The notes under the pieces are model-generated. The model did not search any database. It worked only from the letters and a program-made list of their open reading frames with translations, and had not been told where the DNA came from. Below are positions 52,618-63,107 of a stretch of 64,000 nt of DNA, one piece after another; the first letter of the stretch is position 1; every line of letters begins with the position of its first letter. The stretch is from Rhodanobacteraceae bacterium (lineage in GTDB: Bacteria; Pseudomonadota; Gammaproteobacteria; Xanthomonadales; SZUA-5). A program made the position numbers and the translations under genes. Location: NCBI GenBank assembly GCA_024234055.1, contig JACKOW010000018.1, positions 1 through 64,000 on the forward strand. The letters are read 5' to 3'.

Positions 52618-53592
52618 TCAAGGCACCACCACCACCTTTCCCACGACCTCGCGCGCAGCCATGTCGATCAGCGCCTGCGGTGCATCGGCGAGCGTGTAGG
52701 TCTTCGAGACCAGCGGCTTGAGCTGACCCTGGGCTATCCAGCCCAGCAGTTCCTGCACGCCGGCGGCATTGGCCTTGGGTTCGCGCTTGGCAAACTCACC
52801 CCAGAACACCCCGACCAGCGAAGCGCCCTTGAGCAAGGGCAGATTCAAGGGCAGTGCGGGCACATTGCCATCGGCAAAGCCGATCACCAGATGGCGGCCG
52901 CGCCAGGCAATGGAGCGAAAAGCGGCCTCGGTGTAGGCACCGCCGACCGGATCGAAGACCACATCGACCCCCTTGCCGGCGGTCAACGCCTTGAGACGCT
53001 CGCGCAGATCCTCCTGGGTGTAGTCGATCACTTCATCGGCACCATGCTCGCGACACACGGCCAGCTTTTCCGGTGTGCTCGCAGCAGCGATCACCTTGGC
53101 ACCGATCGCCTTGGCGATCTCCACCGCCGCCAGTCCGACGCCGCCGGCCGCACCCAGCACCAGCACCGTTTCTCCAGCCTCAAGCGCCGCACGATCGCGC
53201 AGCGCATGCCAGCTGGTGCCATAGGCCAGCACCAGACTGGCGGCCAGCGCCATCGGCACGCCGGGCGGCAGCGGCATGCACAGAGCCGCATCGACCACGC
53301 ATTCCTCGGCGAAACCACCGATCCCGCAGAGCGCCGCGACTGGCATGCCGACCTTCAGGCCGGATACCTCGCTGCCCACTGCGCTGATCATGCCCGCGAT
53401 CTCCGCGCCCGGCGAGAACGGCAGCTGCGGCTGCATCTGATACTTCTTCTGGATGATCAGCACATCCGGGAAGTTGACCCCGGCAGCGGCGACCTTGATC
53501 CGCACCTGCCGCGGACCGGGTTCAGGCAGGTCGATATCCTTGAGCAACAGCGTTTCTGGTCCGCCCCATTGTTCACAGAGGTTGGCTTTCAT
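52618..53592 (-). CDS. NADPH:quinone oxidoreductase, zinc-independent MDR family
   Basis: 324 residues. N-terminal GroES-like domain (AAAGVNFPDVLIIQKKYQ, PFSPGAEIAGMISAVG) and Rossmann domain with VLVLGAAGGVGLAAVEIAKAIGA. No zinc-ligand cysteines are seen, so it is a quinone reductase/crotonyl-CoA reductase-like member. The ATG at 53592 gives the standard MKA... start; in-frame sequence upstream is repeat DNA. It sits at the edge of the fatty-acid gene cluster. Confidence 0.9.
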   Translation of the reverse strand: MKANLCEQWGGPETLLLKDIDLPEPGPRQVRIKVAAAGVNFPDVLIIQKKYQMQPQLPFSPGAEIAGMISAVGSEVSGLKVGMPVAALCGIGGFAEECVVDAALCMPLPPGVPMALAASLVLAYGTSWHALRDRAALEAGETVLVLGAAGGVGLAAVEIAKAIGAKVIAAASTPEKLAVCREHGADEVIDYTQEDLRERLKALTAGKGVDVVFDPVGGAYTEAAFRSIAWRGRHLVIGFADGNVPALPLNLPLLKGASLVGVFWGEFAKREPKANAAGVQELLGWIAQGQLKPLVSKTYTLADAPQALIDMAAREVVGKVVVVP

Positions 53593-53668
53593 GGTGTGGG
53601 TCCTTGGGGTTGGTGGGGGTCGGATGCTCGGACGGGCAGTGCATGAACGCGGCTCCCTGGCGCCCGAG

Positions 53669-53835
53669 TGAAACGTAAAACGTAAAACGTCAACTTTGAA
53701 AGCGCGGCTCTCGACGCATGCTCCGAAGGCGTCTGGACCGTCATTCCCGCGCAAGCGGGAATGACGACTTGTTCAGAGAGTCCCCAGCTTTTCAATTGAC
53801 GTTTTACGTTTTACGTTTTACGTTTTACGTTTTAC
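53669..53835. repeat. MITE-like element with GTAAAAC/GTTTTAC heptamer ends
   Basis: GTGAAAC, GTAAAAC, GTAAAAC at 53669-53689 and five GTTTTAC units at 53801-53835 are inverted, with the adjoining GTCAACTTTGAAAGC / GCTTTTCAATTGAC also matching. Inside is the dispersed hairpin GTCATTCCCGCGCAAGCGGG (53740-53765). Confidence 0.85.
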
Positions 53836-53884
53836 TGCTCCTCTGAGGATTCACATTTCACCCCTGCTTGCGGCAAACCCGCCG

Positions 53885-53918
53885 TCACGTAGCCCGCCGT
53901 GCGGGCAACGTGACCTAC
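53885..53918. repeat. GTCACGT/ACGTGAC palindrome, 15 bp after the acyl-CoA dehydrogenase stop
   Basis: TCACGTAGCCCGCCGTGCGG and complementary CAACGTGACCTAC. May serve as a terminator for the minus-strand gene ending at 53933. Confidence 0.9.
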
Positions 53919-53932
53919 GACAGGAGTCGACG

Positions 53933-55735
53933 CTAGAACCACTCATCGCGCATCGCAAACGCCGTGTCATCGACCTGACTCACCAGCTTTGCGGCGTGTT
54001 CGATCAGCGGCAGCTCGGTGGCATAGAAGAAGCGACAGGCCTGCAGCTTGCCCTCGTAGAAGGGCTGGTCGATGGCATTGGCGCTGGGCAGCGCGCGGGC
54101 GGCGATGGTGGCCTGCCACAGCCAGACCCAAGCGATGCTCAAGTGTCCCAGCAAGGTCATGTAATGCTGGGCATTGGCCAGCACCTGGCGGACCTCGCCT
54201 GCAGCCATGCGCTGGCCGGCGATGCGGCTGGTCTTGCCGGCCAGTTCTGCGGCAGCGCCCAACTGTGCCGCCAAGGGTTGCAGGGATTCGATCTTCGCCG
54301 CCTCGGCGCAAGTGGCGGCGACCTTTCCCAGCAGCAGCTTGAGGGCAGCGCCGCCATCCATCATCGCCTTGCGTCCCAGCAGATCCAGCGCCTGGATGCC
54401 GTTGGTGCCTTCGTGGATGGGATTGATGCGGTTGTCGCGATAGCACTGTTCGACCGGATAGTCGCGGGTGTAGCCATAGCCGCCGAGGATCTGGATCGCC
54501 AGCTCGTTGGCCTTGAGCGCGTAATCCGAGCCCCAGGCCTTGATGATCGGCGTTAGCAGCTCCAGCAGCTGATGGCTCTCGCGGCGCAGGGCCTCGTCGC
54601 TGTCCAGCGCGTGATCGACCAGCATCGAGGCGTAGAAGCCCAGCACCTGGGCGCCTTCGATGTAGCACTTCTGCATCAGCAGCATGCGCCGGATGTCGGC
54701 GTGCTCGATCAGCGTCACCGGCGGAGTCGTCGGGTCCTTCTGATCCGGGTGCCGTCCCTGGCGGCGCTCACGGGCGTACTTCAACGAGTACTGATAGCCC
54801 ACCGAGCCCTGCTGCACCGCGCCCATGCCGACACCGATACGCTCCTCGTTCATCATGTGGAACATGTAGCCGAGGCCATGATGCGGCTTGCCGACCAGCT
54901 CGGCGTGGCAGTCCTCGTTCTCGCCGAACTTGAGGAAGGTGTTGACGCTGCCGCGCTGACCCATCTTGTGATTGAGACCCGCCAGCCGCACATCATTGCG
55001 CTCACCGCGACTGCCGTCGGCATTGACTCGCCAACGCGGCACGATGAACAGACTGATGCCGCGCACGCCAGCTGGTGCGCCGTCGATCTTGGCCAGCAAC
55101 AGATGCACGATGTTCTCGCCCAGTTCGTGGTCGCCGGCAGAGATCCACATCTTGGCGCCGACGATGCGGTAGCTGCCATCTGCCTGGGGAATGGCGCGGG
55201 TCTTGATGTCCGACAGCGATGAACCGGCCTGCGGCTCGGACAGGCACATGGTGCCGTAATAGCGACCTTCGATGATCGGCTGCATGTATCGACGCTTCTG
55301 ATCGTCGCTGCCGTACACCGCCAGCAAATTGGCGGCGGCGCGGGCCAGCGCCGGATAGGCGATGGTGCCGGCATTGGCGGCCGAGAACAGCGAATCACAG
55401 GCTTGAGTGACCACGAAAGGCAGCTGCATGCCGCCCTGCTCGTAGTCGGCCAGCGCCGCGCAGAAACCGGCACTATTGAAAGCCTCCATGGCCTCGGCGA
55501 TTTCCGGGATCAGCTCGACCTTGCCATCGACCATGCGCGGCTCGTTGAGATCGCCCTTGCGGTTGTGCGGCAGGAATTTCTCCACCGCGATCTGGTGCGC
55601 CAGGTCGATGGCGGCGTCGAAGGTATCGCGACTGTGCTCGGCGAAGCGCGGATAGCTCGTCAGGCGCTCGACGCCCAACAATTCGTACAGCGTGAAATCG
55701 AGATGGCGGCGATCGGTCAGCGGGCTGGCGCTCAT
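53933..55735 (-). CDS. Acyl-CoA dehydrogenase, long DmdC/FadE-like form
   Basis: 600 residues. An N-terminal extension, FAD-binding segment [14 protein letters not shown] and [10 protein letters not shown], catalytic glutamate in [19 protein letters not shown] (about Glu435), and a C-terminal helical domain (about 465-600) define the ~600-residue branch that includes 3-methylmercaptopropionyl-CoA dehydrogenase; medium- or long-chain acyl-CoA is the more general substrate. Divergent from a QsdR-like TetR gene, a thiolase and a FadJ-like enzyme, so it probably provides the first beta-oxidation step. Confidence 0.92.
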   Translation of the reverse strand: MSASPLTDRRHLDFTLYELLGVERLTSYPRFAEHSRDTFDAAIDLAHQIAVEKFLPHNRKGDLNEPRMVDGKVELIPEIAEAMEAFNSAGFCAALADYEQGGMQLPFVVTQACDSLFSAANAGTIAYPALARAAANLLAVYGSDDQKRRYMQPIIEGRYYGTMCLSEPQAGSSLSDIKTRAIPQADGSYRIVGAKMWISAGDHELGENIVHLLLAKIDGAPAGVRGISLFIVPRWRVNADGSRGERNDVRLAGLNHKMGQRGSVNTFLKFGENEDCHAELVGKPHHGLGYMFHMMNEERIGVGMGAVQQGSVGYQYSLKYARERRQGRHPDQKDPTTPPVTLIEHADIRRMLLMQKCYIEGAQVLGFYASMLVDHALDSDEALRRESHQLLELLTPIIKAWGSDYALKANELAIQILGGYGYTRDYPVEQCYRDNRINPIHEGTNGIQALDLLGRKAMMDGGAALKLLLGKVAATCAEAAKIESLQPLAAQLGAAAELAGKTSRIAGQRMAAGEVRQVLANAQHYMTLLGHLSIAWVWLWQATIAARALPSANAIDQPFYEGKLQACRFFYATELPLIEHAAKLVSQVDDTAFAMRDEWF

Positions 55736-56085
55736 GGTGACTCCTGCAGTGATGAGTCATTCTTGCAAGTCGACTCATCTAGCGTCAAGTGCGACGAATG
55801 ACTATGATGTGACGGGACGCCGCTGCCTTTCTTAGGTCACGTTGACCGCGCAGCGGTCTACGTGACGCAGGCTAGCCCGGTACTACAGGAGTGAAACGTG
55901 AAACGTAAAACGTCAATTTCTGGCGCCGCTTCACCTCCTCTGCCAGGTCACGTTGACCGCAGCGCGGTCTACGTGACGACAGGCTGGACTCCAGGACTGG
56001 AGCCAAACTCGAATCCTGACCGCGGCTTCACCTTGTCACGTAGTCCGCTGCGCGGACAACGTGACCTACAACAGCGCGCGTTCCC
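55736..56085. repeat. Divergent gap with three GTCACGT palindromes and GTGAAAC heptamers
   Basis: Palindromes at 55833-55865, 55944-55977 and 56036-56069; heptamers GTGAAAC, GTGAAAC, GTAAAAC at 55891-55911 followed by GTCAATTTC as in the 53669 element. The promoters of the acyl-CoA dehydrogenase and TetR genes must be in this gap. Confidence 0.9.
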
Positions 56086-56712
56086 ATGACCAGGGCCGCA
56101 CGCCCTACCCGGCTGGCCAAAGCGCTGCGCGAACCAGCAGCACCGAAGGCGACGCCGCTGGACTTGTTCCAGCTGGCCAAGCGTCTATGGCTGTCGGGCG
56201 AACGCATCGACATCGGCGCCTTGGCCGAGCGCCTGAAGATCGGACGGGCGACGGCTTTCCGCTGGGTCGGCAGCCGCGATCTGCTGCTGGGCGAGATCCT
56301 TTGGTCGATGTGCGAAACGCTGATGACCGAGGCCGCCAGCCAGGCCACAGGCCAGGGGGCTCAGCGGGTCGCTGCCATCTGCGAACATGCGGTGCGGGCG
56401 ATCGTCAACTTCCGCCCGCTGCGCCAGTTCGTGCGTCAGGACCCTGAATACGCACTGCGCCTGCTGACCAGCAAGATCGGCCCGGTGCAAGGGCGCAGCA
56501 TCGAGCGCGTGCGCGAACTGCTGCAGGCGGAAGAAGCGCGCGGCGCGCTGACGCTGCCGCTCAAGGTCGACACCCTCGCCTACCTGATCGTGCGCCTGTG
56601 CGAATCCTTCATCTACGCCAAGGTCATCAGCGATCAGCAGATCGATGTCGGCGATGCCGGACTGGCCATCGAACTGCTGCTGTCGGGGCGGGTGGAGGGG
56701 CGGAATGGCTAG
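56086..56712 (+). CDS. TetR-family regulator, QsdR type
   Basis: 208 residues. The HTH region reads GERIDIGALAERLKIGRATAFRWVGSRDLLLGEILW (about 46-80), the signature of the QsdR subgroup of TetR regulators, with a long helical ligand domain. QsdR-type regulators have been tied to acyl-CoA or acyl-homoserine-lactone metabolism. Lying between divergent beta-oxidation genes, it is a good candidate to repress both, with an acyl-CoA as likely inducer; no operator is obvious by eye. Confidence 0.9.
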   Translation: MTRAARPTRLAKALREPAAPKATPLDLFQLAKRLWLSGERIDIGALAERLKIGRATAFRWVGSRDLLLGEILWSMCETLMTEAASQATGQGAQRVAAICEHAVRAIVNFRPLRQFVRQDPEYALRLLTSKIGPVQGRSIERVRELLQAEEARGALTLPLKVDTLAYLIVRLCESFIYAKVISDQQIDVGDAGLAIELLLSGRVEGRNG

Positions 56713-56740
56713 CAACCCGGCGCACAAGCTTGCCCGCAAT

Positions 56741-56850
56741 GTAGGTCACGTTGGCCGCGCAGCGGGCTACGTGACATCCGAGCCGCAAGGATCGAGAAGG
56801 TCCAGACAGGGCTGCATCGACGACCGCCAAAGCGCCGAGTGCAACTCGGC
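56741..56850. repeat. GTCACGT palindrome and CGCCGAGT hairpin before the FadJ-like gene
   Basis: 56741-56775 reads GTAGGTCACGTTGGCCGCGC with its complement GCGGGCTACGTGAC, showing the intact GTAG head. CGCCGAGTGCAACTCGGCG at 56832-56850 matches the hairpin at 631-649. Confidence 0.88.
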
Positions 56851-56898
56851 GATCCCGAAGAGCGCTACAACCACACTCCAATCTGACCGGAGCTTGTC

Positions 56899-58995
56899 AT
56901 GACCACTGAGTACACTGCCCGCGACAAGGTCGCGGTGCTGACGCTGAACAATCCGCCGGTGAACGGGCTGGGTTTCGACACCCGGACTGCGCTGGCCGCG
57001 GGCCTGGATCGCGCGCTGGCCGATCCGACGATCGACGCGATCGTCATCAACGGCGCCGGCAAGTCCTTCTGCGGCGGTGCCGACATCAAGGAATTCGGCA
57101 CGCCGGCGGCCTTGGCGGAACCCAATCTGCTGTCCTTGATTCTGGCGGTCGAACAGAGCACCAAGCCGGTGGTGATCGCGGTCCATGGCGTGTGCATGGG
57201 CGGTGGTCTGGAGCTGGCGCTGGGCTGCCATTACCGCATCGCGGCGCGCGGCACGCAGGTTGCGCTGCCGGAGGTCAAGATCGGTCTGGTTCCCGGTGCC
57301 GGCGGCACCCAGCGACTGCCGCGCGCCATTGGTCTGGAGCCGGCGATGAACATGATCGTATCGGGCAATCCCGTGGCCAGCGAGTTGCTGGCGGCTATTC
57401 CCGGCCAGCGTCTGTTCGACCAGATCGTCGATGGCGATCTGCTGGATGCGGCGATTGCCTTTGCCCAGTCCAAGGTCGGCGCGCCGCTGCCGCGCTTGCG
57501 CGATCTGCGGGTCAAGCATGACAACGCAGAGGCTTTCATCGCCTTCGCCCGCCTCACGGTCGGCGCCATGGCCAAGGACTATCCGGCGCCGCAGCGCTGC
57601 GTCGATTGCGTGGAAGCCGCCGCGCGCAAGCGTTTCGACGAGGGCATCAAGATCGAACGCGAGGCCTTTGCCGCGCTGATGATGACGCCCGAATCGCGGG
57701 CGCTGCGTCACGCCTTCTTCGGCGAACGTGCGGCCGCCAAGATTCCCGATGTGCCGGAATCCACTCCGACCCGCGAGGTCAGCAAGGTCGGCGTCATCGG
57801 CGCCGGCACCATGGGTGGCGGCATTGCCATGAACTTTCTCAATGCCGGCCTGCCGGTGGTCATCCTGGAAACGGCTCAGGAAGCGCTCGATCGGGGTATC
57901 GCCACGGTTACCAGGAACTACGAAAGCAGCCTCAAGAAGGGCAAGCTCACACCCGACAAGCTGGCGAAGCGACTGAGTCTGCTGACCCCCACGCTGGACT
58001 ACGCTGCGCTGGCTGATTGCGATCTGATCATCGAAGCGGTGTACGAGGACATCGGCGTCAAGGAGAAGGTGTTCAAGCAACTGGATGCGGTGGCCAAGGG
58101 CGGCGCAATCCTTGCCAGCAACACCTCGACGCTGAATGTCGACACGATTGCCAGCTTCACTGCGCGTCCGCAGGACGTCATCGGACTGCATTTCTTCAGC
58201 CCCGCCAACATCATGCCGCTGCTGGAAGTGGTGCGCGGCAAGCTCACGGCGAAGGAGGTGCTGGCCACGGCCATGAAGGTGGCCAAGCGCATTCGCAAGA
58301 CCGCCGTGGTCTCGGGCGTCTGCGACGGCTTCATCGGCAACCGCATGATCGAGCAATACAGCCGACAGGCCGGGTTCCTGCTGGAAGAAGGCGCGCTGCC
58401 GGCGCAGATCGATGCCGCCATGGAACGCTTCGGCATGGCCATGGGCCCCTTCCGCATGAGCGACCTGGCCGGCAATGACATCGGCTGGGCCATCCGCAAA
58501 CGGCGCGCCATCGAACAGCCCGAACTCAGCTACCCGAAGGTCTTTGATCGTTTGTGCGAGACCGGTCGCTTCGGCCAGAAAACCGGCGCCGGCTGGTACG
58601 ACTACAAGGCGGGCGACCGCAAGGCCTATCCGAGCACGCTGGTCGATGAACTGGTGATCGCCGAATCACAGGCGCTGGGCATCGAACGTCGCCAGATCAG
58701 CGACGAGGAAATTGTCGAACGCCTGGTCTACGCGCTGGTCAACGAGGGCGCGAAGATCCTGAGCGACGGCATCGCCAGCAAGGCCAGCGACATCGACATG
58801 GTCTATCTGACCGGCTACGGCTTCCCGCCCTACCGCGGCGGACCGATGCGTTATGCCGATGAAATCGGATTGTGGAATGTGCTGCGGGCGATGCGTCGCT
58901 ACGCCGCTGCCGACAGCACCAATCGCCAGGCTGGCGCCTGGGAACCCGCCCCCCTGCTGGTCGACCTGGTCGCCAGCGGCAAATCCCTGACCTGA
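56899..58995 (+). CDS. fadJ: Bifunctional enoyl-CoA hydratase/3-hydroxyacyl-CoA dehydrogenase (FadJ/FadB-like)
   Basis: 698 residues. The N-terminal crotonase domain (about 1-200) has [29 protein letters not shown] and [19 protein letters not shown] with both catalytic Glu. The dehydrogenase domain begins with the NAD motif [14 protein letters not shown] (about 294) and holds the catalytic His in [19 protein letters not shown]; the C-terminal repeat ends [14 protein letters not shown]. It converts enoyl-CoA to 3-oxoacyl-CoA. The thiolase gene follows 18 bp downstream, completing the cycle. Confidence 0.94.
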   Translation: MTTEYTARDKVAVLTLNNPPVNGLGFDTRTALAAGLDRALADPTIDAIVINGAGKSFCGGADIKEFGTPAALAEPNLLSLILAVEQSTKPVVIAVHGVCMGGGLELALGCHYRIAARGTQVALPEVKIGLVPGAGGTQRLPRAIGLEPAMNMIVSGNPVASELLAAIPGQRLFDQIVDGDLLDAAIAFAQSKVGAPLPRLRDLRVKHDNAEAFIAFARLTVGAMAKDYPAPQRCVDCVEAAARKRFDEGIKIEREAFAALMMTPESRALRHAFFGERAAAKIPDVPESTPTREVSKVGVIGAGTMGGGIAMNFLNAGLPVVILETAQEALDRGIATVTRNYESSLKKGKLTPDKLAKRLSLLTPTLDYAALADCDLIIEAVYEDIGVKEKVFKQLDAVAKGGAILASNTSTLNVDTIASFTARPQDVIGLHFFSPANIMPLLEVVRGKLTAKEVLATAMKVAKRIRKTAVVSGVCDGFIGNRMIEQYSRQAGFLLEEGALPAQIDAAMERFGMAMGPFRMSDLAGNDIGWAIRKRRAIEQPELSYPKVFDRLCETGRFGQKTGAGWYDYKAGDRKAYPSTLVDELVIAESQALGIERRQISDEEIVERLVYALVNEGAKILSDGIASKASDIDMVYLTGYGFPPYRGGPMRYADEIGLWNVLRAMRRYAAADSTNRQAGAWEPAPLLVDLVASGKSLT

Positions 58996-59013
58996 TTCGA
59001 GCGAGAGAAAGCC

Positions 59014-60192
<1,179 letters not shown>

Positions 60193-60740
60193 GGGACAGG
60201 GAAACGGGGCACGGGGCACGGGGCACGGCAAAGGCTAGGTGCTTCGGGCTCTTGTAGGTCCAGACTTGTCTGGACGGTTGTGGCTCGATCGTAGCCCGGG
60301 TAAGCGCAGCGCACCCGGGGCTCTTGGGCGGCGCCCTCCCGGGTGCGCCTTCGGCTTACCCGGGCTACTTGCTGCGACTTCGCGGCGCGGGCAGCGATCG
60401 CGGCCAGAGGCCGCTCCCACAGTCCATCCCAATGTAGGAGCGACCTCGCGTCGCGATTGCCGTGTCGCTCGCCATCGCCACGGTAGGGGTACTGCAGCGG
60501 AGTGCAGTCAGAAGCGGATCGCCGACCATCGGGTACTGCAGCGGAGTGCGGTCAGAAGCGGAACGCGGAGAACGCAGAGGGGCGCTGAGAACGCAAAGAA
60601 GGCAGAGAAGCGGGATCGATCAGAACGGCTTCTCTCTGCGTTTTCTGCGGACCTCAGCGTTCTCTGCGTTGAGCTCTTGGGTACGGCCTGCCTCAGAGAC
60701 AGGTCTCCGCTGGTCGCGACGCAAGGTCGCTCCTACCGAG
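60193..60740. repeat. Repeat cluster between the convergent thiolase and esterase genes
   Basis: Three CACGGGG-like units (60203-60230) with tail AAAGGCTAGG and a GTAG-headed GTCCAGAC palindrome (60254-60275); an inverted pair GTAGCCCGGG...CCCGGGCTAC (60291-60368); a GGAG REP (60396-60422); GTAGGAGCGACC REPs at 60434-60456 and inverted at 60712-60736; a 32-bp direct repeat beginning GGGTACTGCAGCGGAGTG at 60487 and 60531; and a GCGGAG/TCTGCG long inverted repeat (60555-60672). No gene. Confidence 0.9.
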
Positions 60741-62984
60741 TCACAGGGTCCCGAACTGCGCCCAGAACTGGCAGGCAGCACCGTGGTAGTCGTCGATGAG
60801 GTTGCTGTTGCCGCCATTGATCTCCAGCGACTGGCGACTGCCGGACTGGTAGGGCGGCCACAGCAGGCGTTCACTGAGGCCAGGCTCGCGGCCATAGGCG
60901 AAATCGACCCAGGCACCGCGCAGGCGCTCGCCGGCGCGGAATTCCGAACCGCCGGGATCATTGCGCGCGGCGAAGAGCAGCAGCACATCCAGGCCATGGA
61001 AGGATTCCAGCGTGGGCATGTCCGGCAGGATCTCGCTCAGCACATAGTGATAGACGGCATTGCCGTTCGCCGCATGATCGGCCGCAGCGCGGCGTGCCGT
61101 GCAGGTGAACCAGCGGTCGTCGAGCAGATCCAGCCAGGCGCGCTCGGGGCTTGGATAGTTGGCCAGCGGATACTGCTGCAGCACCTGGGCACTGATGGTC
61201 GGAAACAGAGTCTGGACGGTGGTTTGATACTCGGTTGCAGTGGTCGGCTGCTGAGCACTCGGCACCAGTGAGCTACTTTCATCGTCGGTGACTCCGATCA
61301 GCAGTGGCAGCTGAGCCGCCGTGCCTTCTGCGAGTGCGCGTCCGGGCGACTGAGTCAGTACGAAACCGTCCTGCAGCGGTCCCCAGGCCTCGCCGAAGAC
61401 CAGATCGCTGGCGGCAAGCCCGCGCAGGCAGCTCGCGCGATCGGCTGCCGCTTCGCAGCCGACGGCGGTGACGGTCAGATCACCCTGCTGCAGGCCCTGC
61501 TCCAGGGTGCGCAGCTGCCAGTCGCAGATCCCGCTCTGAATGATGGCGCGATGGAACAATCCGCGAGCAGCCGGCGCCGCCAGCAGCGCACAGGTACTGA
61601 TGCCCCCAGCCGATTCGCCAAACAGCGTCACGCGATCCGGATCGCCACCGAAGGCGGCGATGTTGTCATGCACCCATTGCAGCGCCGCGATCTGATCCAG
61701 CAGCCCGTAATTTCCGCTCTGCGGCTGATCCGGGGATTCGCCGAGCAGATCACGCTGGGCCATGAAGCCCAGCGCACCCAATCGGTAGTTGAGACTGACG
61801 AAGACAGTATTCCTCGCCGCCAGCACGGCACCGTCATATAGCGTCCTGCCCTCGTACTGCTGCACGGCCGAGCCTTCGATGAAGCCGCCGCCGTGGATCC
61901 AGACCATGACCGGATGCGGACCGGGTGCCGGCGGCCGCCAGACATTGAGCTGCAGGCAGTCTTCGCTCTGATTTTCCTGCGCCAGATTGCGCTGCGGGCA
62001 GGCCAGGCCGAAAGACTGGGCTGAGCGCAGCTCACTGCGCGGCGCTGGCGTTTGCGGTGCACGCCAGCGCAGTGCGCCGGTCGGCGGCTGGGCATAGGGA
62101 ATGTTGCGGAAGACCTCGATGCCGTCGGCCAGAATTGCGCCCGCCACCGGTCCCTCCCGTGTCGCAGCACCCGCGCGCACGCGCAGCGGATCCGACAGCA
62201 AGGACAGCGTTCGCTCTCGCTGAAACGGCGCCGAGCTTTCAAACTGCACCGACACATCGATGCGATTGCGCAGGCCATCGGCCGTCGCCAGCGGCTCGGT
62301 GAGCGTCAGGGTGGACGTTCCGATCGCGTGTGTCAGCGGCGGCGAGATCGGGCAACCGGTGCACTCGACAAAGGCCAGATACCAGGTCTGCTGCTGGGTC
62401 AGCGCGTCGCCGTTGTCGATGGCAAAGCTCCAGCGCGGATTGCCGTCACCATCGTAGGCGTAGAGCAGCCGAAACTGGGTGGTCACACCATTGGCGCCAT
62501 GGAAGGCGTGGGTGGCGATGCCCCAGCCGGAATCATCGGCTGCGTACCAGACCCCGGATAGCACATCCATTGCCGGCCGATCAGGCGGCAACAAGGGCTC
62601 CAGACACCAGGACGCGGCATAGTTGCCGATATTGAAATCCATGCGCAGCAAGCTCGGCGCGCCTTCGCGTGGCAAACCATCGGCGCAGCTGCTGGTGGGT
62701 GTCAGCGAGATCTGGCCGGCCGGACTGCCGGCGACGCCGCCCGGCACCTGCCGGAAGCGCGTCAGCGCACTGCTGGGCGCGTCCAGATCCTCCGACTGCA
62801 GCCACAGCCACTCGGACGCACCAGTGCTGGTGAAGGTATAGAAAGTGCCGAACAGCAAGGGCCCGGCGCGGTGCAGGTCCAGGCCATGCCCGTTGCGGTA
62901 GCGGTCATACCAGAGGCCGGCCTCGACCTCGGCCCGGAGCGGCAAGGAGATCAGCAACAGGGCAGCGAACAGCAATCGGCGCAT
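60741..62984 (-). CDS. Secreted type-B carboxylesterase with two N-terminal WY/GxG/W domains
   Basis: 747 residues with a signal peptide (RRLLFAALLLISLPLRA). Residues about 20-130 and 140-250 are two repeat domains (GLWYDRYRNGHGLDLHRAG...YTF...GASEWLW and GVWYAADDSGWGIATHAFHG...LLYAYDGDGNPRW). The esterase domain follows (about 275-747): NIPYAQPP, EDCLQLNVWRP, oxyanion HGGGF, nucleophile FGESAGG; a candidate catalytic His lies in LESFHGLDVLL. Type-B esterases normally lack such an N-terminal part, so this is a fusion. Substrate unknown. ATG 62984 is the first ATG; TTG 62990 is less likely. Confidence 0.88.
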   Translation of the reverse strand: MRRLLFAALLLISLPLRAEVEAGLWYDRYRNGHGLDLHRAGPLLFGTFYTFTSTGASEWLWLQSEDLDAPSSALTRFRQVPGGVAGSPAGQISLTPTSSCADGLPREGAPSLLRMDFNIGNYAASWCLEPLLPPDRPAMDVLSGVWYAADDSGWGIATHAFHGANGVTTQFRLLYAYDGDGNPRWSFAIDNGDALTQQQTWYLAFVECTGCPISPPLTHAIGTSTLTLTEPLATADGLRNRIDVSVQFESSAPFQRERTLSLLSDPLRVRAGAATREGPVAGAILADGIEVFRNIPYAQPPTGALRWRAPQTPAPRSELRSAQSFGLACPQRNLAQENQSEDCLQLNVWRPPAPGPHPVMVWIHGGGFIEGSAVQQYEGRTLYDGAVLAARNTVFVSLNYRLGALGFMAQRDLLGESPDQPQSGNYGLLDQIAALQWVHDNIAAFGGDPDRVTLFGESAGGISTCALLAAPAARGLFHRAIIQSGICDWQLRTLEQGLQQGDLTVTAVGCEAAADRASCLRGLAASDLVFGEAWGPLQDGFVLTQSPGRALAEGTAAQLPLLIGVTDDESSSLVPSAQQPTTATEYQTTVQTLFPTISAQVLQQYPLANYPSPERAWLDLLDDRWFTCTARRAAADHAANGNAVYHYVLSEILPDMPTLESFHGLDVLLLFAARNDPGGSEFRAGERLRGAWVDFAYGREPGLSERLLWPPYQSGSRQSLEINGGNSNLIDDYHGAACQFWAQFGTL

Positions 62985-63058
62985 GGCCAATCCAGGGTCT
63001 GGCGATACCCTTATTAGAACGCAGATGCTGCGGGCTTGCCTCGTTTGTCAGCCCGGCA

Positions 63059-63087
63059 AACCTGTGCCGCAAAGCGCGGCACAGGTT
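63059..63087 (-). terminator. Hairpin after the BNR-repeat gene
   Basis: AACCTGTGCCGC and GCGGCACAGGTT pair over 12 bp with a 5-nt loop, 21 bp beyond the stop at 63108. No U-run follows. Confidence 0.6.
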
Positions 63088-63107
63088 CGTGGCTGCGAGG
63101 GTTCAGC

